Part shown: positions 9,510 to 18,550 of the stretch, one piece after another
Numbering within the stretch: position 1 is the stretch's first letter
Layout: each line of letters begins with the position of its first letter
Origin: Pseudomonas fluorescens NCIMB 11764
GTDB taxonomy: Bacteria; Pseudomonadota; Gammaproteobacteria; Pseudomonadales; Pseudomonadaceae
Assembly (NCBI RefSeq): GCF_000293885.2
Contig: NZ_CP010945.1
Span: 6,096,001-6,160,000, forward strand
Reading direction: 5' to 3'
Length of the DNA: 64,000 nt
The notes under the pieces: generated by a model
What the model was told of the DNA's origin: nothing
What the model saw: only the letters and a program-made list of their open reading frames with translations
Database searches by the model: none
Made by a program: the position numbers and the translations under genes

Positions 9510-9794
9510 ATGTTTAAAGTCAACGAGTACTTCGACGGCACCGTCAAGTCGATCGCCTTTGGCACCGCTGAAGGTCCTGCGACCATCGGCGTCATGGCTC
9601 CGGGCGAATACGAATTCGGCACCAGCCAGCGTGAAATCATGCACGTAGTGACCGGCGCCCTGACCGTCAAACTGCCGGATAGCACCGACTGGGAAACCTT
9701 CGAAGCCGGCAGCCAGTTCAACGTGCCAGCCAACAGCAAGTTCCAGCTGAAAGTGGCCGTCGACACCGCTTACCTGTGCGAATACCGCGGCTAA
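9510..9794 (+). CDS. ppnP: Pyrimidine/purine nucleoside phosphorylase PpnP (UPF0345)
   Basis: The 94-residue cupin-fold protein begins [17 protein letters not shown] and matches PpnP (YaiE, DUF1255) across its full usual length. The family cleaves several nucleosides to base and ribose-1-phosphate. GAGGAA is placed seven bases before the ATG. A longer in-frame leader from 9465 (MHTGRPFLA...) has no family similarity. A strong terminator follows within 25 bases, so it is probably monocistronic. Confidence 0.88.
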   Translation: MFKVNEYFDGTVKSIAFGTAEGPATIGVMAPGEYEFGTSQREIMHVVTGALTVKLPDSTDWETFEAGSQFNVPANSKFQLKVAVDTAYLCEYRG

Positions 9795-9817
9795 CCCCCC
9801 AGGTTTTCACCGTACGA

Positions 9818-9851
9818 AAAAATGCCCGTGTCACTGGACACGGGCATTTTT
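9818..9851. terminator. Bidirectional rho-independent terminator (ppnP // MOSC gene)
   Basis: A perfect 15-bp stem, whose core is ATGCCCGTGTC, closes on the loop ACTG and has A and T runs at its two feet. It lies between two convergent genes and can serve both. Confidence 0.92.
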
Positions 9852-9864
9852 CATTCAGGGTCGT

Positions 9865-10671
9865 TTATTCCAGCACCGTGACCGGCATGCCGACTTCGAG
9901 CTGGCCATTGCCATCGTTGACCAGATTCTGGCCGAACATCGCGCCCTCTTCCTGAGCACGGTATTTCTGCAAGGTCGCGAGCGGTTCCCGATCATCGCTG
10001 CGCAATCCGGTTTGCGGATCGATGGTGGTCAGAATGCAGCGTGAACACGGTTTGACGACGCGGAACTCGACATCGCCGATGCGGATACGCTTCCAGCCAT
10101 CCTCGGCGTACGCCTCGCTGCCCTCGATGACCAGATTCGGTCGAAAGCGCAGCATTTCCAGGGGGCGGCCGACTTTCTGCGACAAGTCTTCCAACGACGC
10201 TTGCCCGATCAGCAACAACGGGAAACCATCGGCGAAAGCCACCTGATCGTCATCCTTGCCGTAACCTGCCTGAGTGGTGCGCGCACGATCAAGAGGGATT
10301 TGCACCAGTCGAGTAGGTTTGCCAATGAATTCGCTGACCCAGGCACCCGCCTCATCACCGGCATCAGGCACGCGCAAACTGTCTTTGAAGATGGTCACGC
10401 CGCGCAGTTCAGCGTCGCCGGCAGGCAAGGCGATATTGATTGGCATGTGGCCTGGGGCGCTCAGGGTCAAGCCACCTTCAGCATTCCACAACGCCGACAG
10501 CTGGCTCATCTGCCCGACGACACGCTGGGTCAGGAAGCGCCCGCTGGCCTCGTCCACCAGCATCCAGCGACGATCCCCGTCCAGTCCCAGTCTGTCGAGG
10601 CCGACCTGTTGCAAGGGCTCGGCCTTGCAGGATTTCAACGGATAACGATAAAGCGCGCTCAGACGCAGCAT
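9865..10671 (-). CDS. MOSC-domain protein (YcbX-like, without the ferredoxin domain)
   Basis: The 268-residue protein has an N-terminal MOSC beta-barrel domain (LSALYRYPLKSCKAEPL at the start, then GLDGDRRWMLVDE) and a C-terminal MOSC domain with the conserved cysteine in VVKPCSRCILTTID (about residues 205-218). MOSC proteins bind molybdenum cofactor as a sulfido-Mo form and reduce N-hydroxylated compounds in YcbX/mARC members. E. coli YcbX has an added C-terminal 2Fe-2S domain; it is absent here, so a separate electron donor would be needed. The start at 10671 has AGGGAG upstream. Confidence 0.85.
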   Translation of the reverse strand: MLRLSALYRYPLKSCKAEPLQQVGLDRLGLDGDRRWMLVDEASGRFLTQRVVGQMSQLSALWNAEGGLTLSAPGHMPINIALPAGDAELRGVTIFKDSLRVPDAGDEAGAWVSEFIGKPTRLVQIPLDRARTTQAGYGKDDDQVAFADGFPLLLIGQASLEDLSQKVGRPLEMLRFRPNLVIEGSEAYAEDGWKRIRIGDVEFRVVKPCSRCILTTIDPQTGLRSDDREPLATLQKYRAQEEGAMFGQNLVNDGNGQLEVGMPVTVLE

Positions 10672-10783
10672 GGCCAGCTCCCTGGTGGGCAAAAAATGCC
10701 ACCCTATACGAGCTTTCTCATTGAATCAAAGGCTGAACGTTGCCCACCCCACAGGTCGGTTGTTTGCAGCCTTTGACGCAGTA

Positions 10784-11719
10784 TCAGGCAGGCACTTCGT
10801 CGAGCATCAGACGCTGGCGCACCACGTCGACCAGTTTGTCCGGCTGGAATTTGGAGAGGAAGTTGTCGCAGCCGACCTTCTTCACCATCGAGTCGTTGAA
10901 GCTGCCGGACAGCGACGTGTGCAGCACCACGTAGAGGCCACGCAGGCGCGGGTCGTTACGGATTTCGGTGGTCAGGCGATAGCCGTCCATTTCCGGCATT
11001 TCCGCGTCGGTGAAGACCATCAGCAGTTTGTCGGTCATGTTCACGCCCGTATCGGCCCAGCCCTTGAGCATGTTCAGCGCTTTCAAGCCGTCGCTGGCAA
11101 TGTGCATCTTCACGCCCAACTGGCCAAGGGTGTCGCGCAATTGCGAGAGCGCCACGTTGGAGTCGTCTACCAGCAGCACTTCACGGCCACGGGCGCGTTC
11201 CAGGACCGGATCGTCGAGCTTCTCGCGGGACACCTTGGCGTTGTACGGGACGATTTCGGCGAGAACTTTCTCGACGTCAATGATTTCCACCAACTGATCG
11301 TCGACCTTGCTGATGGCGGTCAGGTAATGCTGGCGGCCGGCGCTGGTCGGTGGTGGCAGAATGGCTTCCCAGTTCATGTTGACAATGCGGTCCACGCCGC
11401 CAACCAGGAACGCCTGCACCGAGCGGTTGTACTCGGTGACGATGATCGTACTGGTCGGACTTGGCACCAGCGGACGCATACCGATGGCCTGGGACAGGTC
11501 AATCACCGGCAGCGTCTGGCCACGCAGGTTCACCACACCGCAGACAAACGGATGGCGCTGCGGCATGAGGGTCAGCTTCGGCAGCTGCAACACTTCCTGC
11601 ACCTTGAAAACGTTGATCGCGAACAATTGTCGCCCAGCCAGCCGGAACATGAGAATTTCCAGGCGATTCTCACCCACCAGTTGCGTGCGTTGGTCTACCG
11701 TGTCGAGAATGCCGGCCAT
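10784..11719 (-). CDS. cheV: CheV-type chemotaxis coupling protein (CheW + receiver)
   Basis: This 311-residue protein joins a CheW-like coupling domain (about residues 15-160, with FVCGVVNLRGQTLPVIDL) to a C-terminal receiver domain (about 178-305, with VLLVDDSNVA and the phospho-acceptor region VFTDAEMPEMDG). It would link chemoreceptors to CheA, with coupling tuned by phosphorylation. I start it at the ATG at 11719, which has CAGGAG upstream; a GTG at 11752 would add 11 residues. It stands alone, not in a che operon. Confidence 0.9.
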   Translation of the reverse strand: MAGILDTVDQRTQLVGENRLEILMFRLAGRQLFAINVFKVQEVLQLPKLTLMPQRHPFVCGVVNLRGQTLPVIDLSQAIGMRPLVPSPTSTIIVTEYNRSVQAFLVGGVDRIVNMNWEAILPPPTSAGRQHYLTAISKVDDQLVEIIDVEKVLAEIVPYNAKVSREKLDDPVLERARGREVLLVDDSNVALSQLRDTLGQLGVKMHIASDGLKALNMLKGWADTGVNMTDKLLMVFTDAEMPEMDGYRLTTEIRNDPRLRGLYVVLHTSLSGSFNDSMVKKVGCDNFLSKFQPDKLVDVVRQRLMLDEVPA

Positions 11720-12181
11720 CAATGACTCCTGAGCTTGTTCCGATGAATTCACTAAAGAAGGTTATCGGCTGTTTTTGCCGGACCTTGACCCCCATACAAA
11801 ATGCCACGCCCAGGCATTGATGTCACATTAACATCATGCTTTACTGAGCCCCTCAATTCATCTGCTTCAATCCCGGCGGCGCGACAACAGTTCGCACGTT
11901 AGGTTCCCCTGCGTAAGGGATTCCCCTAGTAACAATCAGGCCCAACCTGATATTCGCAATATCCAATAGCCATTAATGTGACGCCATTCTCATTGCATGA
12001 ACGGAGTCAGGCTTTTGTGTGCGATCGCAGGTCAGTGGCCATCCACCCTCACGAATCCCCCCGCCTGCATCCGCGCCGGCCGGAGCGCGATCTCACAACG
12101 GCACTGCAACGCCGGGCCCCTGATGGTCCTGGCCGACACACACGACATTCCCTCATTTGACATGACGTTGTGGAGATAAGC
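11720..12181. other. Intergenic region cheV / HPt-like gene, no gene seen
   Basis: About 460 bases without a credible gene; two overlapping short frames near 11978-12179 lack ribosome binding sites. Visible structure is a TGATGT/ACATCA inverted repeat (11818-11836) and an AGGGATTCCCCT block around 11916-11928. Both may be regulatory, as this region must hold divergent promoters. Confidence 0.5.
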
Positions 12182-12649
12182 ATGCCGAACCGTAAAGAGT
12201 GGGCCCAACGGCTTCCGGTGTTTCTGGTCGAGGCTGAAACGCTCCTGGCCAAATCCGAGGAATGTCTGAGTCATTTGCAACTGATCAGTAATGACAAGGA
12301 TGCCATCGAATGCATGATGAGCACCCTCCTCAAACTGGCCAGCAAGGCCGATGCCCTCGCGTTGGTCGCGGTTTCGGAGTTTTCGCTGCACATTCATGGC
12401 CTGCTGAATCATGCCCAGAATCATGTAGACCTGCATGACCAGGCATTGAGCGCGCTGAAAGACTGTTTCACATTGATGGCGTGGCAGCTTGAACTGATCG
12501 ATCAGAAAACCGGCCAGCTCAGCCTGGATGACAGCGAACAGGCATCGCTGATCGAGGCCTTTGCCTTCCAGGTCGGACAAAGCCAGTTTCAGCCACCCGC
12601 TCATTCAAAACCGTTCACGCTCGTTTCTTTCTCGGAACGCCAGGCTTAA
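12182..12649 (+). CDS. Hypothetical helical protein, HPt-like without the phospho-histidine
   Basis: The 155-residue product (MPNRKEWAQRLPVFLVEAE...) looks entirely helical. The segment MMSTLLKLASKADALAL (about 42-58) has the spacing of the HPt signature, in which a histidine precedes L-K-G; here that position is Leu/Lys, so phosphotransfer is unlikely. GGAG lies eight bases before the ATG. It is flanked by a CheV gene and a sensor kinase/regulator pair, which suggests signalling, but this is inference. I do not recognise a named family. Confidence 0.6.
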   Translation: MPNRKEWAQRLPVFLVEAETLLAKSEECLSHLQLISNDKDAIECMMSTLLKLASKADALALVAVSEFSLHIHGLLNHAQNHVDLHDQALSALKDCFTLMAWQLELIDQKTGQLSLDDSEQASLIEAFAFQVGQSQFQPPAHSKPFTLVSFSERQA

Positions 12650-12988
12650 CTCTCCCGATAACTACGCGATCACACGTATTCTTATTGTCATGCGGCCACT
12701 CTGTAACTTGCGCACGCTCATGTCGCAATTGAATACTTCATATCTGTCAACGACAGCTCATTACAAATATCCTTCCCTGCCGGCAAACTTTTTCCATTGT
12801 GGAACTCAAGTCCAGACTCTTTATTTCCTGACTGTACGGACATATATACAAACGCGACCAACGGTATCTTAAGTGGTATTATGCCGACCATTAGTTGACG
12901 TCAATTAATGGCAGAGTGACTCAGACAGAGACCCGTCAGTCAACATGACCGGTCTGCCCGCAGCGAACATCCATTGGCTCCATCCGCT
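12650..12988. other. Intergenic region upstream of the sensor kinase
   Basis: This AT-rich 339-bp stretch holds no convincing gene. A 103-residue frame starting at 12561 overlaps the upstream gene and has no family features. It contains the palindrome at 12888-12911. Confidence 0.5.
12888..12911. promoter_or_regulatory. 24-bp near-perfect palindrome, candidate operator
   Basis: CCATTA and TAATGG arms surround the self-complementary core TTGACGTCAA, with one mismatched pair (G12894/T12905). It lies 77 bases before the kinase start. Its symmetry fits a dimeric regulator such as the NarL-type partner encoded just downstream; that link is inference. Confidence 0.55.
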
Positions 12989-13882
12989 ATGTACGCCAGC
13001 CTCAAGTCAATCACCACGTGGCCACCCTCCCGAGAAAACGCGCGCCGGTTCACGCTATTGCTGTGTACCTGCTCGGCGCTCGGCAGTCTGGCGATCTATA
13101 GCCTGTCCACTCGCCTGCCACTCAGTCTGCTGCTGCTGAATATGGCGGCGCTGGCTTGCGTCCTGGCGCAGCATTGCCTCTCGCGCAAGTCTATAAAGTT
13201 CGAACCACAAGAGCTGGCCGACCGATTATTGAAGGTTCAGGAAAACGAACGGCACCGACTCAGTCGGGAACTGCATGACGATATCGGCCAGTTACTGACT
13301 GCGGCAAAACTTCAAAGTGAATGGCTGAAACGTCGAATGCCCGAAGAGCTGCAAGATCAATGCTCAACGCTCTGCGACACGCTGGAAGAAACCCTGACCA
13401 AAGTTCGTGACGTGTCGGCCATTCTCAATCCCAGGCAGCTGACCAGCCTTGGGCTGGAAGCCAGTCTGCGTGCACATTTGCTCAAGACACTGGCTAATAC
13501 GCAGGTGCACTGGAGCCTGGAATGCCACTCACGATTGACCGGCATCCCGGAAGAAATGGCCGTCGCCGCCTTTCGAATCACCCAGGAAGCGGTGACCAAT
13601 ATATTGCGCCACGCCGAAGCGAAAAATCTGTTGGTTCGCCTGCAACGCCAGCCTCAAGGCCTGACGCTGTTGATCAGCGATGACGGCCTGGGTTTCGCGC
13701 CGGCGACAGATCCCGGCCGTGAGGGACAACGTGGAATGGCCGGGATGTCGGAACGGATCGACCAGTTGGGCGGTACGCTGTGCGTGACCAGCGAGCCGGG
13801 CAAAGGCACTCAAATCGAAGCTCTCTTCCCGTGGGCGCCACGTGCGCTGGAACGGGCCAGTACGAATAAGGTTTTGCATTGA
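12989..13882 (+). CDS. NarL-type sensor histidine kinase, membrane-bound
   Basis: The 297-residue protein has two predicted membrane helices (about 20-40 and 43-62) with almost no periplasmic loop. A HisKA_3 dimerisation/phosphoacceptor helix follows (ERHRLSRELHDDIGQLL, H96), then a HATPase_c domain with the N box RITQEAVTNILRHAEA and the G box DDGLGF. The lack of a sensor domain suggests it senses within the membrane or through a partner. The ATG at 12989 is taken, but no strong ribosome binding site is seen. Its TGA overlaps the TTG start of the response regulator. Confidence 0.82.
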   Translation: MYASLKSITTWPPSRENARRFTLLLCTCSALGSLAIYSLSTRLPLSLLLLNMAALACVLAQHCLSRKSIKFEPQELADRLLKVQENERHRLSRELHDDIGQLLTAAKLQSEWLKRRMPEELQDQCSTLCDTLEETLTKVRDVSAILNPRQLTSLGLEASLRAHLLKTLANTQVHWSLECHSRLTGIPEEMAVAAFRITQEAVTNILRHAEAKNLLVRLQRQPQGLTLLISDDGLGFAPATDPGREGQRGMAGMSERIDQLGGTLCVTSEPGKGTQIEALFPWAPRALERASTNKVLH

Positions 13883-14538
13883 CTTGTAACTTACTTTTGG
13901 TGGATGACCACTCGCTGATCAGAGCTGGCGTGCGCGCTCTGGTGCTGGATATTCCCGGCTACGCGGTAATCGGCGAGGCCAATGACGGCTCGCAGTTGCT
14001 CGAGATGGTCGAGCGACTGTCCCCGGACATCGTGCTGCTGGATATTTCCATGAAGGAAACCGGAGGCCTTGAAGCTTTGCAGCGACTCAAGCGAGTACAC
14101 CCGCAAAGCAAAGTGTTGATCCTGTCGATGCACACTGACCCGGCGCTCATCATGCAGGCACTGGAATCTGGCGCTCACGGCTACCTGCTCAAGGACACAA
14201 CGGCCACCGAACTCGAACATGCGCTGGATGCCCTGCGCAACAACGAGCGCTACCTGAGCCCGGCCATTGCCCATACCGTCATCAACCAGGCGCTGACCCG
14301 CAACCAGAAACACCAGCCGGAACCCGCCGACTCGCACAACCTGACCGCGCGCCAGCTGGAAATCCTGCGACTGATCGTTCGCGGAAAATCCACCCGGGAA
14401 ATCGCCAACGGCCTGGGCCTGAGCATCAAGACGGTTGAAACCCATCGCTCGCAGATCATGAAGCGCTTGCAGATCTACGATGTGGCGGGCCTGGTCCTCT
14501 TCGCCGTGCGTGAGCAAATCATCAGCCTGGACGATTGA
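13879..14538 (+). CDS. LuxR/NarL-family response regulator
   Basis: This 219-residue protein has a receiver domain (VDDHSLIRAGV, phospho-acceptor D55 in VLLDISM, and the conserved Lys near KDT) and a C-terminal GerE helix-turn-helix (LTARQLEILRLIVRGKSTREIA... about 153-210). The start is the TTG at 13879, overlapping the kinase stop codon by four bases, so the two are translationally coupled. It converges with the lipid kinase gene and overlaps its 3' end by 17 bases. Target genes are unknown; the palindrome at 12888-12911 is a candidate site. Confidence 0.85.
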   Translation: MTCNLLLVDDHSLIRAGVRALVLDIPGYAVIGEANDGSQLLEMVERLSPDIVLLDISMKETGGLEALQRLKRVHPQSKVLILSMHTDPALIMQALESGAHGYLLKDTTATELEHALDALRNNERYLSPAIAHTVINQALTRNQKHQPEPADSHNLTARQLEILRLIVRGKSTREIANGLGLSIKTVETHRSQIMKRLQIYDVAGLVLFAVREQIISLDD

Positions 14539-15439
14539 TCGCTGCCGGGACACTCAGCAGTGGCGAATGCTCGGGCAAATGCACCCGCAGTGCCGCCGGG
14601 CGCGCCGAGAAGCGCAGGCTTTCGCCTTCCAGCGGTTCGCCATCAAGGTTGATGTAGAGGCCCTCCGAGACCTTGATCTCGACCCATGGCAAGCGCGCGC
14701 GCACAAACATGTTGTCGATACCGAAACCATCGGCAAGCAAGCTTTTCAATGTTCCGACCACTTCCTGCGGTGCAGGCAGAATGCTGATATCCAGCAGACC
14801 GTCGTCTGCCAGTGCGTGCGGGCACAGCATATGACCGCCGCCCGCCTGACGGCCATTGCCGATGCCCAACGCCAGCAACTCGCCACTCCACTGAAAATCC
14901 GGGCCATGCAGCTCACCATAGGCCGCATGCAATTCACTGAAGCGTGATAAACCGGTGAACAGATAAGCCGCGCCGCCCAGTACTTTTTTCAAGTCTTCAG
15001 AGGTGTTCGCCGTGACCTGGCTACCGAAGCCGCCCGTGGCCATGTTCAGGAACACCTGACCGCCGACCTCGCCCAAATCGATGGCACGGGGTTCAGCGTC
15101 CAGAAGTTTCAAGGCTTGATCAGGTTCCAGCGGCACACCCGCGGCGCGGGCGAAATCGTTGGCGGTTCCCAATGGCATCAGCACCAGACTGGCCTGCGTC
15201 GAATGCGCGGCCATCGCCTCGGCAATATCGCGCAACGTCCCGTCGCCACCGCCGGCGATGAGCTGCTTGTAGCCCGCCGCCAGCGCTTCGTCTACCAACC
15301 GCTGTGCGTCGCCGGCCTCCCAGGTCAGTCGGACAGCCAATTCCCAGCCTTGTGAGCGCTTTTCTTCGACGGCTGCCCGGACCTCCTCGTTGAGCGCCTG
15401 CTTGCCGTGCAGAATCAACAGTGCCTTGCGTTCGCCCAT
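14522..15439 (-). CDS. yegS: YegS-type lipid kinase (diacylglycerol kinase catalytic fold)
   Basis: The 305-residue product has the DAGK catalytic domain with the nucleotide loop AGGGDGTLRDIAEAM (about 63-77) and the PLGTANDFARAAGV segment (about 90-103). YegS-like enzymes phosphorylate lipids such as phosphatidylglycerol or diacylglycerol at the inner membrane. The start at 15439 has GGGAG upstream; a longer frame begins at 15496. Length equals YegS of other pseudomonads. Confidence 0.88.
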   Translation of the reverse strand: MGERKALLILHGKQALNEEVRAAVEEKRSQGWELAVRLTWEAGDAQRLVDEALAAGYKQLIAGGGDGTLRDIAEAMAAHSTQASLVLMPLGTANDFARAAGVPLEPDQALKLLDAEPRAIDLGEVGGQVFLNMATGGFGSQVTANTSEDLKKVLGGAAYLFTGLSRFSELHAAYGELHGPDFQWSGELLALGIGNGRQAGGGHMLCPHALADDGLLDISILPAPQEVVGTLKSLLADGFGIDNMFVRARLPWVEIKVSEGLYINLDGEPLEGESLRFSARPAALRVHLPEHSPLLSVPAAINRPG

Positions 15440-15665
15440 TGTGGTCACTCCCATGATTGAATTCCGTATGGGAAATGTGACCTCACTGCGCCCCATAAAA
15501 GTCGCAAAAAAATGAATTATTTCAAGTCGAACCGTATTGAGGTCCTACAAGGTGGGATTTTTTCTTACAAAACCTGAGGAATCGGCTCAATTGACCCTCA
15601 ACCCTGATTGGTACAACTTGGCGGTACGGTTTATCCGTCATCAGCAGGAACTACAGGGACGTATC

Positions 15666-15974
15666 ATGCAAAGCCATGACATCAGGATGCCGGTTACTCC
15701 GGTCACACCGCTCGCAGAAAGGCGGGCCAGCTATCAAGCTGAACTCAATAAGTGCGCCAAAACCACTGGAGAAGTTGAAATGGAACCTCGAGTCGTTGAA
15801 CTGGAAACACACCTCGAATACATCCGCAGAGACATGGAAGAAGTCCGGGGTGACGTCAGGTCCATCAAACACAGGCTCGCCTATTCGGCCGGCGGAACAG
15901 CCGTGGTTCTCGGGCTTCTGGGGTGGATCGCCAACAGTCGGTTCGACCAGTTGGTGGCACTTCTAGCTCGATAA
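15666..15974 (+). CDS. Small coiled-coil protein with C-terminal membrane anchor
   Basis: The 102-residue product has a charged helical stretch (VVELETHLEYIRRDMEEVRGDVRSIKHRL) that looks like a coiled coil, followed by one hydrophobic helix (AVVLGLLGWIANS). AGGGA precedes the ATG at 15666. An alternative start at 15780 (MEPRVVELETHL, with GGAG upstream) would give a 64-residue protein that contains all the recognisable part. The function is unknown; the topology suggests an inner-membrane accessory protein. Confidence 0.55.
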   Translation: MQSHDIRMPVTPVTPLAERRASYQAELNKCAKTTGEVEMEPRVVELETHLEYIRRDMEEVRGDVRSIKHRLAYSAGGTAVVLGLLGWIANSRFDQLVALLAR

Positions 15975-15992
15975 GAGGACGCCATGAACGCA

Positions 15993-16017
15993 AAACCCGG
16001 TTCGATGAACCGGGTTT
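15993..16017. terminator. Terminator between the small membrane protein and moeA
   Basis: The stem AAACCCGGTTC/GAACCGGGTTT encloses a three-base loop and ends in A/T-rich flanks. It lies between convergent genes. Confidence 0.85.
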
Positions 16018-16038
16018 GTATGACAGATGCGGCAGGTA

Positions 16039-17265
16039 TCAGCCCAGGACTTCGCTCAGCGGAATGAAGCCTACGCTGTCACCTTCCACCAATGTGCGAT
16101 CTTCTCGCACTTCGACCAGACCATCGGCCCACGCTGCGCTGCGCAACACACCCGAACTCTGATTCTTGTAAATGATTGCCCGGCCGTTCTCCAGACGTCC
16201 TCGCAAATACTCGCGTCGATTGCCTGCCTTGGGCCATACAAATCCTGCAGGCACCTGCACCTTCAAGGGGTCAACGTCTTTTACACCCTGACGGCGCAAG
16301 AGATAGGGCCTCGCCAACAAGGCAAAGGTCACCAGAGTCGACGCTGGGTTACCGGGTAGCCCGATCACCGGAACCCCACGAAAATGCCCGAACGTCAGTG
16401 GCTTGCCCGGTTTGATCGCGAGCTTCCACAACGTGAGCTCGCCCTCTTCCCGCAGGGCAATGCCCAGAAAATCGGCTTCACCTACCGATACGCCACCGGT
16501 CGACAGTATCAGGTCGACATCCTTCAACTCGCCAAGGCGAGCACGCGTCGTCTCAAGGTTATCCGCAAGAATACCGGCGTCGATCACTTCACAGCCCAAG
16601 CGCTGCAACCAGCTGCAGAGCAACACTCGGTTACTGTTGTAGATCTGGCCCGGCCCAAGCGCCTGACCCGGTTCAATCAGTTCATCGCCGGTGGAGAGTA
16701 CCGCAACGCGGACCTTGCGAATCACATCCAGCTCGGCGCATCCCAGTGATGCAGCGAGCCCCTGCTCGATCGGGCCAAGGCGTGTGCCCGCAGCCAGAAT
16801 CAACTCACCGACGGTGGTTTCCTGGCCTTTCGGGCGGATGTTTTGTCCTGACGTGAGGACCTCGAGGAAACGTACTCGCTCATCCGCCAGTACCTCGGCG
16901 TTTTCCTGCATCTCGACGCAGTCTGCACCCGCAGGAACAGGCGCACCGGTGAAAATTCGTGCGCAGGTGCCGGGCTTCAATGGTTCCGGAGCGTTACCTG
17001 CAAAAATCTTCTGGCTGACGGACAACGGCTCTCCCGTCCAGTCGGCCATGCGCAACGCGTATCCGTCCATCGCACTGTTGGGCCACGGCGGCAGATCAAG
17101 TGTCGAGACCAGGTCAGCGGCCAACACACGACCTTGAACCTGCGCCAACGGCAAGCGTTCACGCGCGGCAATCGGCGTGGCTTCGGCCATTTCCAGCAAG
17201 CGCGCCAGCGCCACCTCGACAGCCATCAGGCTGCCTGTCTTGCCTGGCTTACCCGCGGGATTCAC
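16039..17265 (-). CDS. moeA: Molybdopterin molybdotransferase MoeA
   Basis: The 408-residue enzyme inserts molybdate into adenylylated molybdopterin. The N-terminal domains hold DLPPWPNSAMDGYALR (about 60-75), the MogA-like domain has LSTGGVSVGEADF (about 255-267), and GLPGNPAS lies near 300. The start is the GTG at 17265, inside the last codons of moaB (17-bp overlap); an internal ATG at 17226 is less likely because the MoeA N-terminus would be short. Confidence 0.9.
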   Translation of the reverse strand: MNPAGKPGKTGSLMAVEVALARLLEMAEATPIAARERLPLAQVQGRVLAADLVSTLDLPPWPNSAMDGYALRMADWTGEPLSVSQKIFAGNAPEPLKPGTCARIFTGAPVPAGADCVEMQENAEVLADERVRFLEVLTSGQNIRPKGQETTVGELILAAGTRLGPIEQGLAASLGCAELDVIRKVRVAVLSTGDELIEPGQALGPGQIYNSNRVLLCSWLQRLGCEVIDAGILADNLETTRARLGELKDVDLILSTGGVSVGEADFLGIALREEGELTLWKLAIKPGKPLTFGHFRGVPVIGLPGNPASTLVTFALLARPYLLRRQGVKDVDPLKVQVPAGFVWPKAGNRREYLRGRLENGRAIIYKNQSSGVLRSAAWADGLVEVREDRTLVEGDSVGFIPLSEVLG

Positions 17266-17788
17266 AGGGTGCCGCCTGTTTCAGATGAGCAACGAAATTG
17301 CACGGGCGGTGCCGGGAGTCCAGTTGTTCGGCAAGAATGCCATCCCAGCCGGTGCGCACGGCGTTGGTCGAGCCCGGCAAGCAGCACACCAACGTGCCGT
17401 TGGCGAGACCGGCCAGGGCACGGGATTGCACAGTGGAGGTGCCAATATCCGCCACCGATATCTGGCGGAACAGCTCACCAAAGCCGTCGACCTGCTTGTC
17501 GAGCAGGCAGCTGACCGCTTCGGGGGTGCTGTCTCGCCCCGTGAAGCCAGTGCCGCCGGTGATCAACACGACCTGCACGACATCGTCGGCAATCCAGTTG
17601 GCAACTTGCGCGCGAATTTTGTAGAGATCATCTTTGAGCAAAACCCGGAAGGCCAGGTTATGGCCGGCAGCGCTCAAGCGGTCAACAAAGACCTGGCCTG
17701 ACGTGTCGGTTTCCAGGGTACGGGTGTCGCTGACCGTCAGCACCGCGATGTTGAGCGGCGCGAAAGGTACATCAGCCTTGGCTTTCAT
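17249..17788 (-). CDS. moaB: Molybdenum cofactor biosynthesis protein MoaB (MogA-like)
   Basis: This 179-residue MoCF-domain protein catalyses or assists adenylylation of molybdopterin. LTVSDTR (about 17-23), LITGGTGFTGRDSTPEAV (about 73-90) and CCLPGSTNAVRTGWD (about 132-146) are the diagnostic motifs. It is upstream of and overlaps moeA, which uses its product, and is divergent from mobA across an 81-bp gap that must hold both promoters. Confidence 0.92.
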   Translation of the reverse strand: MKAKADVPFAPLNIAVLTVSDTRTLETDTSGQVFVDRLSAAGHNLAFRVLLKDDLYKIRAQVANWIADDVVQVVLITGGTGFTGRDSTPEAVSCLLDKQVDGFGELFRQISVADIGTSTVQSRALAGLANGTLVCCLPGSTNAVRTGWDGILAEQLDSRHRPCNFVAHLKQAAPCESRG

Positions 17789-17869
17789 AGGCTCGTCCAG
17801 TTGTAGGAGAAACAGCCCGGTGTTATATCACAGCGCTCTCTTTTTTTACTGCCCCCATGGAGCCCTGCC

Positions 17870-18472
17870 ATGACCTTGAATACACAGTTGCCATCCTGCT
17901 CCATTTTGCTCCTCGCAGGTGGTCGCGGCCAACGTATGGGCGGTCAGGACAAGGGCTTGATCGAGTGGCACGGTGAGCCGCTGATTGCGCATCTTCATCG
18001 CAAAACCCGCTCGCTGAGTGACGACCTGATCATCTCCTGCAACAGGAACCTGGAAAAGTACGCGCCCTACGCCGACCAGTTGGTCCATGATGACGAAGGT
18101 GATTTTCCCGGGCCCTTGGCCGGTATTCGTGCAGGCCTGAAGGCCGCCCGCCATGAATCTCTGATGGTTTTGCCGTGCGATGTACCACGCATCGATGCCG
18201 CCCTGCTCCACAGCATGCGCGAAGCGGCCAGCCAGCATCCGGACACCCCCCTGATGTTGCGTCATGGAGAGCACTGGGAACCCTTGCTGTGCATCATCCC
18301 CGTAGCCCTGGGCGAAGCATTCGAAAAGGCCTGGCAGGAAGGCGAACGCAGCCCGGGCCGCCTGATGCGAAAACTGGGCGCGATTGCTCTGCAATGCCCT
18401 GAAAACGATCCTCGCCTGGCCAACCTTAATACCCCGGAGTTGCTGAGCGCTCACAACAACGTGTCAGATTGA
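17870..18472 (+). CDS. mobA: Molybdenum cofactor guanylyltransferase MobA
   Basis: The 200-residue enzyme attaches GMP to Mo-molybdopterin, forming the MGD cofactor. The nucleotide-binding signature [17 protein letters not shown] occupies about residues 13-29, and the metal-binding DVPR motif lies near 104-107. It faces moaB-moeA, forming a compact Mo-cofactor locus. Confidence 0.92.
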   Translation: MTLNTQLPSCSILLLAGGRGQRMGGQDKGLIEWHGEPLIAHLHRKTRSLSDDLIISCNRNLEKYAPYADQLVHDDEGDFPGPLAGIRAGLKAARHESLMVLPCDVPRIDAALLHSMREAASQHPDTPLMLRHGEHWEPLLCIIPVALGEAFEKAWQEGERSPGRLMRKLGAIALQCPENDPRLANLNTPELLSAHNNVSD

Positions 18473-18550
18473 CACTAGCCAAGGAACTTGCACGCGTTGT
18501 ATACGTCTCACGCTCAGTAACTAAAAGAATTCCTATTCGGAGACACACTC

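Noticed and set aside
11978..12179. Two overlapping 60-codon frames between cheV and the HPt-like gene
   Set aside because: Neither has a ribosome binding site or protein-like composition; they are Arg/Pro/His-rich chance frames.
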